Source of the DNA: Bradyrhizobiaceae bacterium PARB1
Lineage (GTDB): Bacteria; Pseudomonadota; Alphaproteobacteria; Rhizobiales; Xanthobacteraceae
Assembly: GCA_002256345.1 (NCBI GenBank)
Contig: NKIY01000011.1
Location: 62,001 to 126,000, forward strand
Reading direction: 5' to 3'
DNA length: 64,000 nt
Below are positions 26,522-36,206 of the stretch, piece after piece (positions within the stretch are counted from its first letter, which is position 1; each line of letters opens with the position of its first letter). The notes below the pieces were generated by a model. The model saw only the letters and a program-made list of their open reading frames with translations, searched no databases and was not told the origin of the DNA. The position numbers and the translations under genes were made by a program.

Positions 26522-29500
26522 TTAGAAGGTCGGTCGGGCCGGCGACAAAGCTGCAGGCGGCGTGAGCGACAGCGGCGGCGCCGATCGCTGCTTCGGCTGC
26601 GTACGCATGGAGCCCGGCGCCGGCCGCACCTCGATCGGCGCCGGCAACGGTGCCACCTGCTGGCTGACCACCGGCGGCACCGCAGGCGGTGCGATCACCG
26701 GGCGCGGCGCTGCGGCTCTGGAAGGAGCTCTGCGCGGCAGCGGAACATCCGGCGATGTGGGCGCCGATGACGTCGGCACATCATGGGGCGCTGGCGTCTC
26801 GACCGTCGGCATGGTGCGCGGTGGCGGAAGCGCGGCCGGCACTGGAGCAGGCGACTGAGACGCTCCCCGCTCCAGCAGATCGAGCCGGCGTGTCTCGCGA
26901 TCGATGGCGCGCACCGCAAGCCAAGACGAGAGCGAAGCAACATCGACAGTACGGTCCAGCCTGTCCGGAGGGCCCACCAGAAACAGCTGCACTTCCGGAC
27001 GAGCATTCGAGCTTCCGGTCGCGGCGCCGAGCAGGCTCGCGCGAATGTCGATCTGATCCGCGACGATGTCATAGCCGCCCGAAACGACGGCGCGCGCTCC
27101 TTCGGCTTCCAGCGTGGTGGCGCCAACGCGCAGACGGCTATCCTTCAGGCTGAACGGAATCTGCGCCGAGGCCGTAGCAAACTCGCCGCGCCCAAGCGCC
27201 TGCTGCACAATCTGCCTGAGCTTGGCATCATCCGTCGCCTGCCCGCTATCACTGGCGCCGATCGCGACGTCGAACACACGCGGATCCAGCCCGGCGATGC
27301 GCAGCCCATCGATGGTCACGAGACCATCGCCCGATACTGCGCCTTCCAGCGCCGAGGCGCTGCGGCCTTGCGAGGCGATACTCATCTTTAGCGAGGTCTT
27401 GCCAGCCGGCATCGCGAGGCCGCGATAGCGCAGTGCGCTGCCTTCTGCGCCGGTCACCTCGACGCGTGCTCCGAGCACATAGCCGGTCGCGGCTGCTGGC
27501 CTGAGATCGATATCGGCGACGAGATCGCCGCCGCCAAGCTTGCCTTTGACCGCGTTGATGGCCAGCGTGCGGCCGTCGCTCTTGACCGTCCCGCTCAGCG
27601 GCTGGAGTTCAGCGCCGCCGGGTAGACTCGCGCGCAGCGCCTGAAAGGCGAGCTGACCGCGCCAGCCTTGGAGCGAACCGCCGCCGAGCGGTTCGGTGGC
27701 GTCATGCCCCCGGGCGCCGATCATCCATCCAACCGCGGGGGCGAGATCGATATTGTCGGCGCCGAGCTGGCCATCGATGGATTTCTCTGATCCGAGCGTC
27801 ACCGCGAGACGACCACGCAGCCGCGCCCCCGCGATCGTGCTATCGATATCTTCGAGATCGAGCTTGTCGCCATTCAGAGCAACGCGGGAGGACAGCCTCA
27901 CCCTTGCAGAAGGATCGGCGCCCTTGAGCCCGAGCAACGGCGCCGCATTGGCACTACGCACCGCCAGCATCAGCGCCGCCTTGGGGGTCTGCGCGAAGGG
28001 CTCAGCACTTCCCTGCACATCCGCATCGAGATCATTGCCGGAGAGTTTCGCCTTTACGCGCATTGGCGCGTGCCACGCGCCCGTGGCATTGGCTTCGAGG
28101 ATCATCGGCGCATCGCTTGCCGCGAACGCTCCGTTCAAACCCAGCATGGCAAGCAATGCACTTCCCTGCCCCGTCAATCTGGAATCGAGCGATAGCTCGC
28201 TGCGCGACAGCGCGTCGCCGTCAAACCCGCGCATTGCATCCACCGTCGGTGCGGCCCTGATCGTCAGCGCTCCCTTGATCTGCGGTGCGTCGATATCGAG
28301 TGTCAACCGCGCATCGGCACGATCGGACTTCGCCTGCGATCTGTCTAGATCGAGCGCAAGCCTGAGCTTTGCAGCGCCGGCTACAGCGGACATTTGGTCG
28401 AGGCGCGTCGCTGCGACCGGCGCAAAGGACGCGATCATCTTGCTGATCTGCGCAAGTGTCGGTGCGCTCGCGCTCAACGCCAGTTTTCCAGTGGCTTCCA
28501 CGCGATCGAATGCGCCGCTGCCATCGAGCATCAGCCCCGCCGCTTCGCCAACCCGTAGGCGACCAAGCGTGATCGTCTTCGGACTATAAGCAAGCTGCGC
28601 CGCGAAAGGACGCATCTCCTGGCCGGCAGAGATCGCGCGTCCGATATCGAGCGACAGCTGCCCTGCTTCTGGCCATTCGGCCTGCGGGCCACCGAGCGAG
28701 CGAACCAGCGCCGCTGTCGCATCGAGATCGAGACGATCAGCGCGTAGGTCCGCCTCGACGCGCGATCCACCCGAGGACGATGGATAGTTCAGAGCAATAC
28801 GCCCTTCCAGCGTTCCACCATCAATCTCCGCTTTCAAACCGGCGAGCGAAAGACGATCCGCATTCGAGGTGAAATTGCCGCGAATGCGCAGCGGCTTCTG
28901 ATCGCGCAGTCGCGCGTCACTGCGACCCTTGAGCCAGCCGGCAAGGATATCGGGATCGGCGGAATCGATATTGATCGCTCCGGAGAAGCCACGGCCGCCA
29001 GGTTCAGCCGCACCGCTCGCCACAACGCGTGTTGCGCCCGGCGCGCGGAACTCGATCCGCTCGACGGCCCAGGATGTCTTGTCGCCGTGGAGATCTGCGC
29101 CGATATTCTGCACCGGCCGCCCGCCAAGCATGATCTGCTCGGCGCTGATTTCGATCTGTGTCGGCAACACGGGCTGCGGGATAACGACCGCCAGTCTGCG
29201 CAGCGCGGCGATCGGGGTGGCGCTGTCGCCGCCATCCTGCTTCGCGAGCAACCGATCGGCGTCGAGCTGTTTCGCCGACAAGACGGCGTGCAACAAAGGT
29301 GACGCGCCGAAGCGTAGATCGGCAACACCTGTCAATTTCAGCCCGCCGTCGTCGGTGCCGTAACTCACATCAACCGTTTCGAGCTGCGCCTGGGACGGAT
29401 CAGCCTTCACTTTGCTGACAATGCGCCACGGTGCAGTCGATAGATTGTTATCTGCCTTGCTGACCGCGTTGGCGATCGTCATCGCCCCATCGAAGCTGGG

Positions 29501-30190
29501 CGTACGATTATCGAAGCTCAGAATGCCATCGAGATCGATACCGGGCGATTTCTCGCCAGCATCCACAACGAGGCGCAGCCGTGTGCCGTTGCCATCGCCG
29601 GTCTGGCCCGACGAGAGGCGGAACGGATAGCGCGTACCGGCACGGGTGAAATTACCATCGCCGCGCATGGCCCCCGCCGCGAGCGAGCGAACATCGCCGC
29701 TGAAGACGATATCGCTGAGTTCGAGCGTCGAGCGGCTCGCGGCATCATGCAGATTGAGACGGCCGGTGACGTTCAGCCGATCGATCGCAAGAGCGCCGAG
29801 ATTGAACGGGCCAGTCGATGCCGGCAGATCGAGGCGCCCCTGCGCGTTGAGACCGAGGTCTACGGCTGCGCCACCGACAGTCAATTCGGTGGCGCGCCAT
29901 TCGCCGCGCAGCAGTGAGCCGAGGCTGAATTCAACATCGAGTTTTTCGGCGCGGAAACGGCCGAGATCATTGGTGCCGCCGATGGTAATGCCGTGCAATT
30001 GCAGTGACGGAGCCGGCAGCAGCCGCGCATCGAGCGCGCCCGCGACGCGCACGGGAGCGCCGACGATGCGTGTCGCCTCCGCCTCGAATTGCGGCCGGAA
30101 CTGGCTCCAGTCGATGAAGAACGGCCCGACCAGAGCAGCCACCAGCGCCAGGATGAATGCTATCGCCAGGCCGAGCAGCGTGGTCTGCAC
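26522..30190 (-). CDS. AsmA-family membrane-anchored protein
   Basis: Very long envelope protein of 1222 residues. An N-terminal anchor (TTLLGLAIAFILALVAALVGPFFIDWSQFRP, 3-33) precedes the AsmA N-domain (APVRVAGALDARLLPAPSLQLHGITIGG). The body is repetitive beta-rich sequence typical of AsmA/repeating-beta-groove bridge proteins thought to move phospholipids between membranes. An AsmA C-terminal domain lies at ~800-1080 (LRYRGLAMPAGKTSLKMSIASQGRS...GDGLVTIDGLRIAGLDP). The last ~110 residues are Pro/Ala-rich and of low complexity. Monocistronic; ~160 bases separate it from the MFS gene. Confidence 0.9.
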   Translation of the reverse strand: MQTTLLGLAIAFILALVAALVGPFFIDWSQFRPQFEAEATRIVGAPVRVAGALDARLLPAPSLQLHGITIGGTNDLGRFRAEKLDVEFSLGSLLRGEWRATELTVGGAAVDLGLNAQGRLDLPASTGPFNLGALAIDRLNVTGRLNLHDAASRSTLELSDIVFSGDVRSLAAGAMRGDGNFTRAGTRYPFRLSSGQTGDGNGTRLRLVVDAGEKSPGIDLDGILSFDNRTPSFDGAMTIANAVSKADNNLSTAPWRIVSKVKADPSQAQLETVDVSYGTDDGGLKLTGVADLRFGASPLLHAVLSAKQLDADRLLAKQDGGDSATPIAALRRLAVVIPQPVLPTQIEISAEQIMLGGRPVQNIGADLHGDKTSWAVERIEFRAPGATRVVASGAAEPGGRGFSGAINIDSADPDILAGWLKGRSDARLRDQKPLRIRGNFTSNADRLSLAGLKAEIDGGTLEGRIALNYPSSSGGSRVEADLRADRLDLDATAALVRSLGGPQAEWPEAGQLSLDIGRAISAGQEMRPFAAQLAYSPKTITLGRLRVGEAAGLMLDGSGAFDRVEATGKLALSASAPTLAQISKMIASFAPVAATRLDQMSAVAGAAKLRLALDLDRSQAKSDRADARLTLDIDAPQIKGALTIRAAPTVDAMRGFDGDALSRSELSLDSRLTGQGSALLAMLGLNGAFAASDAPMILEANATGAWHAPMRVKAKLSGNDLDADVQGSAEPFAQTPKAALMLAVRSANAAPLLGLKGADPSARVRLSSRVALNGDKLDLEDIDSTIAGARLRGRLAVTLGSEKSIDGQLGADNIDLAPAVGWMIGARGHDATEPLGGGSLQGWRGQLAFQALRASLPGGAELQPLSGTVKSDGRTLAINAVKGKLGGGDLVADIDLRPAAATGYVLGARVEVTGAEGSALRYRGLAMPAGKTSLKMSIASQGRSASALEGAVSGDGLVTIDGLRIAGLDPRVFDVAIGASDSGQATDDAKLRQIVQQALGRGEFATASAQIPFSLKDSRLRVGATTLEAEGARAVVSGGYDIVADQIDIRASLLGAATGSSNARPEVQLFLVGPPDRLDRTVDVASLSSWLAVRAIDRETRRLDLLERGASQSPAPVPAALPPPRTMPTVETPAPHDVPTSSAPTSPDVPLPRRAPSRAAAPRPVIAPPAVPPVVSQQVAPLPAPIEVRPAPGSMRTQPKQRSAPPLSLTPPAALSPARPTF

Positions 30191-30354
30191 GGAATCTCCC
30201 CTTCAGCGGCCCGCGGCATCCGCGTGCTGGCTCGGCACGATCCGGGATGCGCCGGAATTCGCCCTATCTATAGAAGGAACTATGGCGAAGTCACAGCATA
30301 ACCCGCAGATGCAAATGCGCGAAATCGTTGCGGCAAAACGCCCGCCGTCCGTAC

Positions 30355-31671
30355 TTAGCCGCGCGAAGCCTGTTCCAGCGCATCGCGTGCCGCTTGGGCG
30401 TGATGCAGGCGACCGGCTACGACCCTCACCTTGCGCGGCGCCGCCATCCAGATCGCGGCACTCGCGAGGATGCAAACCACGATGCCTAGCGCGAAGGCGA
30501 GTGTATAGGTGCCGTAGTGGTCGTGCAGCAGACCGGTGACCAGCGGCCCGGCAGCGCCGCCTGCCAAACCGGCCAGGGTCAGCGTGCCGAAAATGCTGCC
30601 GAAATGCTCGCCATGAAAGATTTCGAGCACCACCGCGCCCATGACGGAGGTAACGCCATAGCCAAGCAGGCCTTGCGAAATCACCATGACGTAAACCAGC
30701 GCGATGCTCGGCACATATTCGAGCGCGATCAACGCAGTGAAACAGATGGCGAAGCCGACGCCGCTCACCGTCCAGATCCATTCGCGGCCGATGCGATCCG
30801 ACAGATGGCCCAGGAAAATCTGCCCGGGCACGCCGAACAGACTGACCGTTGCGAGCGCCCAGGCGGCGAGATGCGGCGAGAAGCCGACATCGAGCAGATA
30901 CTTGGTTTGATGAACCTGGACCGCGTACCAGGCATACAGGCCGCCGAACAGACCCAGTGCCAGCCACCAGAACCGCGCGGTGCGGATCGCGCGGCTGAGT
31001 GTCCAGTCGATGCTGGCCCAGGCGGGATCGACGATGTTGGAGACCTGTTTGGCCGACGGATGCGGCGCGGCATCGCCATCGGGCAGCAGACCGATGTCCT
31101 GCGGTCGCCTGCGTAGCAAGAGATTGATCGGCACCAGCACGATCAGAACAACGAGACCGATGGCGGTGCAGGCCGTGCGCCAGCCGGTCTGCTCGATCAT
31201 CGACTGCACCCATGGCAGCACTGTCACCGAACCGATCCCGACGCCGGCGAAAGCAAGACCGATAGCCAGCCCGCGCTTGCGGCTGAACCAGTTCGGCAGG
31301 AACAGCGATTGCCCGGAATAACCCAGGCAGATGCTTCCGGCACCGACAAGAACGCCGATGGTCATATAAAGATGCCATGGCTCGGTCGTCAGCGGCGCGA
31401 GCAAAAGCCCGGCGCCCATCAGCACGGTTCCGAGCTCCATCACCGCGCGCGGCCCCCCGCGGTCCATCAGCCTACCCATCAGTGGGCTCATGATCGCGGA
31501 AACGAGGAATCCGAAGGAAAAGGCGCCTGCGGTGACACCGCGTTCCCAGCCGAACTCGGAGATGATCGGTGGAAAGAGCAGTGAAAACGACGTCCTCGCA
31601 TTCACCCCGATCGCCATCGTCACGAAGGTGACGGCAACGATCACCCAACCATAGAAGAACGGCAGCCGCAT
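30355..31671 (-). CDS. MFS transporter, oxalate/formate antiporter-like
   Basis: Major-facilitator protein of 438 residues from the ATG at 31671, with twelve hydrophobic segments. It starts MRLPFFYGWVIVAVTFVTMAI, the usual first helix of the monocarboxylate/OxlT-like subgroup. The loop 2-3 motif appears as SPLMGRLMDRGGPRAVM and the loop 8-9 copy as GHLSDRIGREW. The substrate is likely a small carboxylate. It lies upstream, on the same strand, of the AsmA gene and follows the FAD-linked 2-hydroxyacid dehydrogenase gene, so a 2-hydroxyacid such as lactate or glycolate is plausible but unproven. Confidence 0.88.
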   Translation of the reverse strand: MRLPFFYGWVIVAVTFVTMAIGVNARTSFSLLFPPIISEFGWERGVTAGAFSFGFLVSAIMSPLMGRLMDRGGPRAVMELGTVLMGAGLLLAPLTTEPWHLYMTIGVLVGAGSICLGYSGQSLFLPNWFSRKRGLAIGLAFAGVGIGSVTVLPWVQSMIEQTGWRTACTAIGLVVLIVLVPINLLLRRRPQDIGLLPDGDAAPHPSAKQVSNIVDPAWASIDWTLSRAIRTARFWWLALGLFGGLYAWYAVQVHQTKYLLDVGFSPHLAAWALATVSLFGVPGQIFLGHLSDRIGREWIWTVSGVGFAICFTALIALEYVPSIALVYVMVISQGLLGYGVTSVMGAVVLEIFHGEHFGSIFGTLTLAGLAGGAAGPLVTGLLHDHYGTYTLAFALGIVVCILASAAIWMAAPRKVRVVAGRLHHAQAARDALEQASRG

Positions 31672-31873
31672 CGGCCGATGCCTTTTTCTTGGACGCCAGC
31701 ACTCTTTTGAAAGTAAGGCGTCGAGTGTCCTTGCCCTGTCGCGGGGCGACGGACACAATTTTTACAAGCAAATTTATCTATCGCACCTTATAGGTGTTTA
31801 GCGACCGCTCGTCCATAGGACGAAAGCAGCGCTTCGCGCATGAGATTGCACGAAACGCTGTGACCGCCTTGCG

Positions 31874-33289
31874 TCAGGCTTGAGGCAAAATCTTGCCGGG
31901 GTTCAGGATGTTGTCCGGGTCCATCGCGCGCTTGATCGCCCGCATCGCGTCGAGCGCTTCGGCCCCGAGCTCGTCCTTCATGTATTTCTGCTTGCCTTGC
32001 CCGATGCCGTGTTCGCCGGTGCAGGTGCCGCCCATGGCCTGGGCGCGCTTGACGAGGCGGTGCATGAATTCCTCGGCACGCTCGACTTCGGCGGCATCGT
32101 CGCGGTCGCAAACCAGCGAGCAATGGAAATTGCCGTCGCCGACATGGCCGACGATGGGCGACAGCAGATTGAAGCGCGCGAGGTCTTCCTCGGTCTCGCC
32201 GACACAATCGGCAAGGCGGGAGATCGGCACGCAGACGTCCGTCGCGGCGACATCGGAGCCCGGCCGCAAGGCCTTGGCCGACCAGTACGCATCGTGGCGG
32301 GCCTGCCAGAGCTTGGTGCGGTCCTCGGGCTTGGTGGTCCAGGCGAAATCGCCGCCGCCGCATTCGAGGGCGATCTCGCGAAAATTCTTCGACTGCTCGG
32401 CGACATCGGCCTCACTGCCATGGAATTCGAGCAGCAGCAGCGGCGTTTCCGGCAGAGTCAGCTTCGAATAGGCATTGCTGGCGCGCACCTGCGCTTCGTT
32501 GAGAAGTTCGATACGGGCGACGGGAATACCAGTCTGGATCGCGAGGATCACTGCCTGGCAGGCGCCGCGTACGCTTTCGAACGAGCACGATGCAGCGGCG
32601 ATCGTATCGGGGATGCCGCGCAGCTTGATGGTGAGTTCGCTGATGATGCCAAGCGTGCCTTCGGCGCCGATAAACAGATGCGTCAGATCATAGCCGGCCG
32701 AGGATTTCTTGGCGCGCGTGCCGGTGGTGATGATCTCGCCGTCGGCGCGCACGACTTTCAGAGCCAGCACGTTCTCGCGCATGGTGCCGTAGCGCACCGC
32801 ATTGGTGCCGGAGGCGCGGGTCGAAGCCATGCCGCCGAGCGAGGCGTCGGCGCCGGGGTCGATGGGGAAGAACAGACCCTGGTCGCGCAGGTTCTCGTTG
32901 AGTGCCTTGCGGGTAACGCCTGGCTGGATGACACAATCGAGATCCTCGGGATGCACCGCGAGAATCTTGTTCATGTCGCGCAGGTCGATGCAGATGCCGC
33001 CAGCGGGCGCGTTCACCTGACCTTCGAGCGACGTACCGGTGCCGAACGGGATCACCGGAACCTTGTTGGCCGCGCAGATGCGCACGACGTCCTGAATGTC
33101 CGCGGTCTCCTGTGCGAACACCACGCCGTCCGGCGGCTGATTCGCGAGCCACGTGGTGGTGTGGCCGTGCTGTTCGCGAACCGCCTGCGAGGTTACGAGC
33201 TTGTTTCCAAAGCGCGCCGTCAGTGCTTCAAGTGCAGCCGCCAGAGCCTTCGGCTCGGGGCGCTTCAGATGAGATTCGATGTTACCCAC
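31874..33289 (-). CDS. FAD-linked oxidase, D-lactate dehydrogenase/glycolate oxidase (GlcD/Dld) type
   Basis: Flavoenzyme of 471 residues oxidising a 2-hydroxy acid. The PCMH-type FAD domain (~50-230) has VIPFGTGTSLEGQVNAPAGG and the DPGADASLGGMASTRASGTNAV motif. The C-terminal oxidase domain has VGHVGDGNFHCSLVCD and the TGEHGIGQGKQKYM motif that carries substrate and metal residues. The single-chain form resembles mitochondrial-type D-lactate dehydrogenase (LDHD) more than the GlcDEF complex; no glcE/glcF follow. The next gene downstream on the strand is an MFS carrier, a possible uptake partner. Confidence 0.9.
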   Translation of the reverse strand: MGNIESHLKRPEPKALAAALEALTARFGNKLVTSQAVREQHGHTTTWLANQPPDGVVFAQETADIQDVVRICAANKVPVIPFGTGTSLEGQVNAPAGGICIDLRDMNKILAVHPEDLDCVIQPGVTRKALNENLRDQGLFFPIDPGADASLGGMASTRASGTNAVRYGTMRENVLALKVVRADGEIITTGTRAKKSSAGYDLTHLFIGAEGTLGIISELTIKLRGIPDTIAAASCSFESVRGACQAVILAIQTGIPVARIELLNEAQVRASNAYSKLTLPETPLLLLEFHGSEADVAEQSKNFREIALECGGGDFAWTTKPEDRTKLWQARHDAYWSAKALRPGSDVAATDVCVPISRLADCVGETEEDLARFNLLSPIVGHVGDGNFHCSLVCDRDDAAEVERAEEFMHRLVKRAQAMGGTCTGEHGIGQGKQKYMKDELGAEALDAMRAIKRAMDPDNILNPGKILPQA

Positions 33290-33369
33290 GGTTGTCCCTT
33301 TCGACGGGGCGCGACCGTGACAAAGCTTGTATAAGCGGTCAAGAGACGTCGCATAGAAATGGGATGGGA

Positions 33370-33879
33370 ATGACCGAGATCAACGAATTGCTGCGCCGCC
33401 CTGCCGTGTTCAAATCCTCGATCATGCAGATCGAGCCCCAATGGATCGATTACAATGGCCATCTCAACATGGCCTATTACAACGTCTTGTTCGACCGGGC
33501 AGTGGATGAGCTCTGGCTCAAATTCGGGATCGGCCCGGATTACCTGAAGGCGCGCAACAACTCGACCTTCACCGCCGAATGCCATGTCCGCTACGTCAGG
33601 GAGATCCATCTCGGAGATCCCGCGCAAGTTTCGATCCTCGTTGTCGCCGCCGACGAGAAGCGCATCCACACCTTCAAGGAATTGCGCCACGCCACCGACG
33701 GCTGGCTGTCGGCCACCTCGGAAAACATGACGCTGCATATGGACATGTCGCTGCGCAAGGTGGCGGCGTTCCCACCGGACATCTACGCCAATATCCGCGC
33801 CATCGCCGATGCACAGGGCGGCCTCGAGCGGCCCGATGGCATCGGACGCAGCATCGCGATGCCGGCCAGAAAAACCTAG
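33370..33879 (+). CDS. Thioesterase-family (4HBT) protein
   Basis: Hot-dog-fold acyl-CoA thioesterase, 169 residues. The ATG at 33370 is preceded by GGGATGGG; ATG codons two and four triplets earlier are possible. The active-site motif is QWIDYNGHLNMAYYNVLFDRAVDELW (~24-49), in which D..GH.N is the 4HBT signature. The FTAECHVRYVREIHLGD strand follows. It aligns in shape with the carnitine-linked/LcdH-like thioesterases of rhizobia, but the acyl substrate is unknown. Divergent from the FAD oxidase gene with ~80 bases between. Confidence 0.86.
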   Translation: MTEINELLRRPAVFKSSIMQIEPQWIDYNGHLNMAYYNVLFDRAVDELWLKFGIGPDYLKARNNSTFTAECHVRYVREIHLGDPAQVSILVVAADEKRIHTFKELRHATDGWLSATSENMTLHMDMSLRKVAAFPPDIYANIRAIADAQGGLERPDGIGRSIAMPARKT

Positions 33880-33946
33880 CTCACCCTATTCAACCATCTG
33901 ATTCACTTTGCGAAAATCGGCATCGCAAAGCATCACGACGACATAT

Positions 33947-33970
33947 TGACAATTAACTCATATTTTGTCA
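33947..33970. promoter_or_regulatory. Probable TetR operator
   Basis: Inverted repeat TGACAA-N12-TTGTCA directly upstream of the TetR start (33981) and overlapping a TTGACA hexamer (33946-33951). Position suggests autoregulation of the TetR-SDR-methyltransferase set. Confidence 0.55.
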
Positions 33971-33980
33971 CTTTGATCTT

Positions 33981-34541
33981 ATGGTGATCAAGCTGACAGA
34001 AGCCGAACTGGCCGCCCGCAAGGAGAAAATCCTGCAGGCCGCGCGCTGGTGTTTTCTGAATTTCGGATTTGCGAAGACCTCGCTCGACGACATCGCGAAG
34101 CGCGCGAATATTTCAAGGACGCTGCTCTACAAGACCTACAAAGACAAAGAGGACATCTTCAGCGCGGTGTTCGCGCACTGGCTGGTTGCCACCCAGCCGG
34201 CTGCGCGCGCGGCTGCCGCATCGCCCGGCGCCGCCTATACGCGACTGATGAATGTCTGCCGCGTGATGGCCATCGAGCCATGGCGCGAGATGGTCGGTGC
34301 GCCCATGGCGAGCGAATTCTACGACGCCTGCGAGCGGCTCGATCCCGAGATCGCCGCACAGCACCACGGTGTCGCACGCGAATGCGCCACGATGATTCTG
34401 GGCGATGAAGCTGCAGCCGAGGTGTTTCTTCTCGCGCTCGATGGCCTCTTCGCCGACGACCCCAGCGCGGAACTGTTCGAACAACGGGTCGCTCTTCTTG
34501 CCGCCCGTTTCGCTCCCCCGGAAGAGATCGAACGAAAGTAG
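33981..34541 (+). CDS. TetR/AcrR-family transcriptional regulator
   Basis: Repressor of 186 residues. The N-terminal helix-turn-helix reads KEKILQAARWCFLNFGFAKTSLDDIAKRANISRTLLYKTYKDKEDIF (~13-60, the family's best conserved part). The C-terminal ligand domain is unlike any I can assign. There is no clear ribosome site, so translation may be leaderless from a start near 33981. Followed after 5 bases by an SDR gene, which it likely controls through the palindrome at 33947-33970. Confidence 0.9.
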   Translation: MVIKLTEAELAARKEKILQAARWCFLNFGFAKTSLDDIAKRANISRTLLYKTYKDKEDIFSAVFAHWLVATQPAARAAAASPGAAYTRLMNVCRVMAIEPWREMVGAPMASEFYDACERLDPEIAAQHHGVARECATMILGDEAAAEVFLLALDGLFADDPSAELFEQRVALLAARFAPPEEIERK

Positions 34542-34546
34542 ACACC

Positions 34547-35455
34547 GTGAGTAACGTGTGGACGACGACGGACATCCCGCCGCAAAGCGGGAGACGGATC
34601 ATCGTGACCGGCGCCAACAGTGGCATCGGCTGGCATGCGGCGCTGGAACTCGCTCGCGCGGGTGGAGAAGTCACCATTGCATCGCGCAACACCGCCAAGG
34701 CCGAGGACGCCGCTCAACGCATTCGCGAACGCGTGCGCAATGCCGACATAAGCACAGGCCGGCTCGACCTCTCCGATCCGCAATCGGTCAACGCCTTCGC
34801 CGAGAGAGAACTGGCCTCGTCGCGGCCACTGGACATCCTGATCAACAATGCCGGCGTGATGGCTCTCCCCCAGCGTCGGGAAAGCGCGGACGGCCACGAA
34901 TTGCAGTTCGCCACCAATGTCCTCGGCCCCTATCGTCTGACGGGCCTGCTGCTGCCGGCGCTGCTGCGATCTGCGTCGCCACGCGTTGTGACGGTGGCAT
35001 CCGGTACCCATGCCATGGGCGGACCGGTCCCGATCACGGATCTTGATTCAAAGGCGAGCTACAAGCCGATCCGCGCCTATGCCAAAACGAAACTCGCAAA
35101 CATCTTGTTCGCCCGGGAGCTGCAGCGGCGCGCGGGAGATCGCTTGCTATCGGTTTGCTGTCATCCGGGCGCGGCGCGCACCAATCTCTTTGCCGACACC
35201 AGCCGCCTGATGCTGCTTTCCGTTTTCGCCTTGTATCCCCTGCTCCAGAATGCCGGCATGGGAGCCGAACCGCTGCTGATGGCTGCGACTCTGAAGGATG
35301 CCAAACCGGGCGCCTATTACGGGCCGGGCGGCTTCATGGAGCTACGGGGCCATCCTGTCGAGACCACGACCGCCCCGATCGCCGAAGACGTCGCAGCATC
35401 GCGGGCGCTGTTCTATGAGCTCGAGCACATGACGTCGCTTCGCTACGCATTCTAG
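34547..35455 (+). CDS. SDR-family oxidoreductase
   Basis: Short-chain dehydrogenase of 302 residues, related to retinol-dehydrogenase-like/WW-domain-oxidoreductase SDRs. GTG start at 34547, 5 bases after the tetR stop. Cofactor motif RIIVTGANSGIGWHAALELA (~17-36), DILINNAGVMALP near 90, a catalytic Ser region (VVTVASGTHAMGG) and YAKTKLANILFARELQRR with the Tyr-Lys pair. The C-terminal GAARTNLF motif and the GPGGFMELRG end are typical of the subgroup. The substrate is unknown. Confidence 0.9.
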   Translation: MSNVWTTTDIPPQSGRRIIVTGANSGIGWHAALELARAGGEVTIASRNTAKAEDAAQRIRERVRNADISTGRLDLSDPQSVNAFAERELASSRPLDILINNAGVMALPQRRESADGHELQFATNVLGPYRLTGLLLPALLRSASPRVVTVASGTHAMGGPVPITDLDSKASYKPIRAYAKTKLANILFARELQRRAGDRLLSVCCHPGAARTNLFADTSRLMLLSVFALYPLLQNAGMGAEPLLMAATLKDAKPGAYYGPGGFMELRGHPVETTTAPIAEDVAASRALFYELEHMTSLRYAF

Positions 35456-35479
35456 ATTCACGAAAGACAGTGCAAAGCC

Positions 35480-36079
35480 ATGAGCACCACCGCATCTACA
35501 TGTCACGATTTCCTTGGCTTCCTCCGCGCCTGGATCGCCGATCCCTGGCGCGTGGCCGCCATCGCTCCATCCGGGCAAACGCTGGCGCGCCTGATCACCA
35601 GCGAGATCAAGCCGAGCGATGGACCTGTCATTGAGCTTGGACCGGGCACAGGTGTGTTCACAAAGGCCATCCTCCAGCGCGGCGTAGCGGAAGTGGACAT
35701 GCTTCTCATCGAATATGGTTCGGATTTCATGCGACTGTTGCAGCAGCGCTTCCCGAATGCACGCGTATTGTGGATGGATGCCGCACAGCTCGCGCAATAC
35801 GATCATTTCATGGCCCCGGCGGGCGCTGTGGTCAGCGGACTTCCATTGCTGTCAATGTCGCCCCGCAAGGTGATGGCGATCCTGACCGGCGCGTTCCGCC
35901 ATATGAAAGACGGAGGCACGTTCTATCAATTTACCTATGGCATGAGTTGTCCGGTGCCTCGGCCGATCCTCGATCGTCTGGGCCTGAAAGCGAGCCTCGT
36001 CGGCCGAACGGCGCTCAATGTCCCGCCGGCCTCGGTCTATCGCATCCGGCGCAGGCAACCGATCGCCTACATGACCTGA
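35480..36079 (+). CDS. Class I SAM methyltransferase, phospholipid N-methyltransferase (PmtA)-like
   Basis: Methyltransferase of 199 residues. SAM motif I is VIELGPGTGVFTKAILQRG (~50-68), preceded by RVAAIAPSGQTLARL, a stretch shared with the rhizobial/Rhodobacter PmtA group that converts phosphatidylethanolamine to phosphatidylcholine. Later motifs are VVSGLPLLSMSP and FYQFTYGMSCPVPRPILDRLGL. It lies 24 bases after the SDR gene, so tetR-sdr-mt look like one unit. PmtA function is a family-level inference; related enzymes act on rRNA or other lipids. Confidence 0.82.
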   Translation: MSTTASTCHDFLGFLRAWIADPWRVAAIAPSGQTLARLITSEIKPSDGPVIELGPGTGVFTKAILQRGVAEVDMLLIEYGSDFMRLLQQRFPNARVLWMDAAQLAQYDHFMAPAGAVVSGLPLLSMSPRKVMAILTGAFRHMKDGGTFYQFTYGMSCPVPRPILDRLGLKASLVGRTALNVPPASVYRIRRRQPIAYMT

Positions 36080-36139
36080 CGCAGCATCTCACTGCGAAGG
36101 GCTACCCGGTCCCGGCTTCACTGCTCCGATGGTAAATTC

Positions 36140-36206
36140 CGCGAAGAAGCAATCCAGTTCCTGGTTTTCTGGATTGCTTCGTCGCAAGGGCTCCTCACAA
36201 TGACGG
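36140..36206. repeat. GAAGCAATCCAG repeat, family C copy 1
   Basis: Hairpin with 12-base perfect arms (GAAGCAATCCAG / CTGGATTGCTTC), then a tail ending CACAATGACGG. The tail overlaps the 3' end of the OYE gene, supplying its stop codon. Other copies: 38783-38892 and 54687-54800. Confidence 0.7.
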
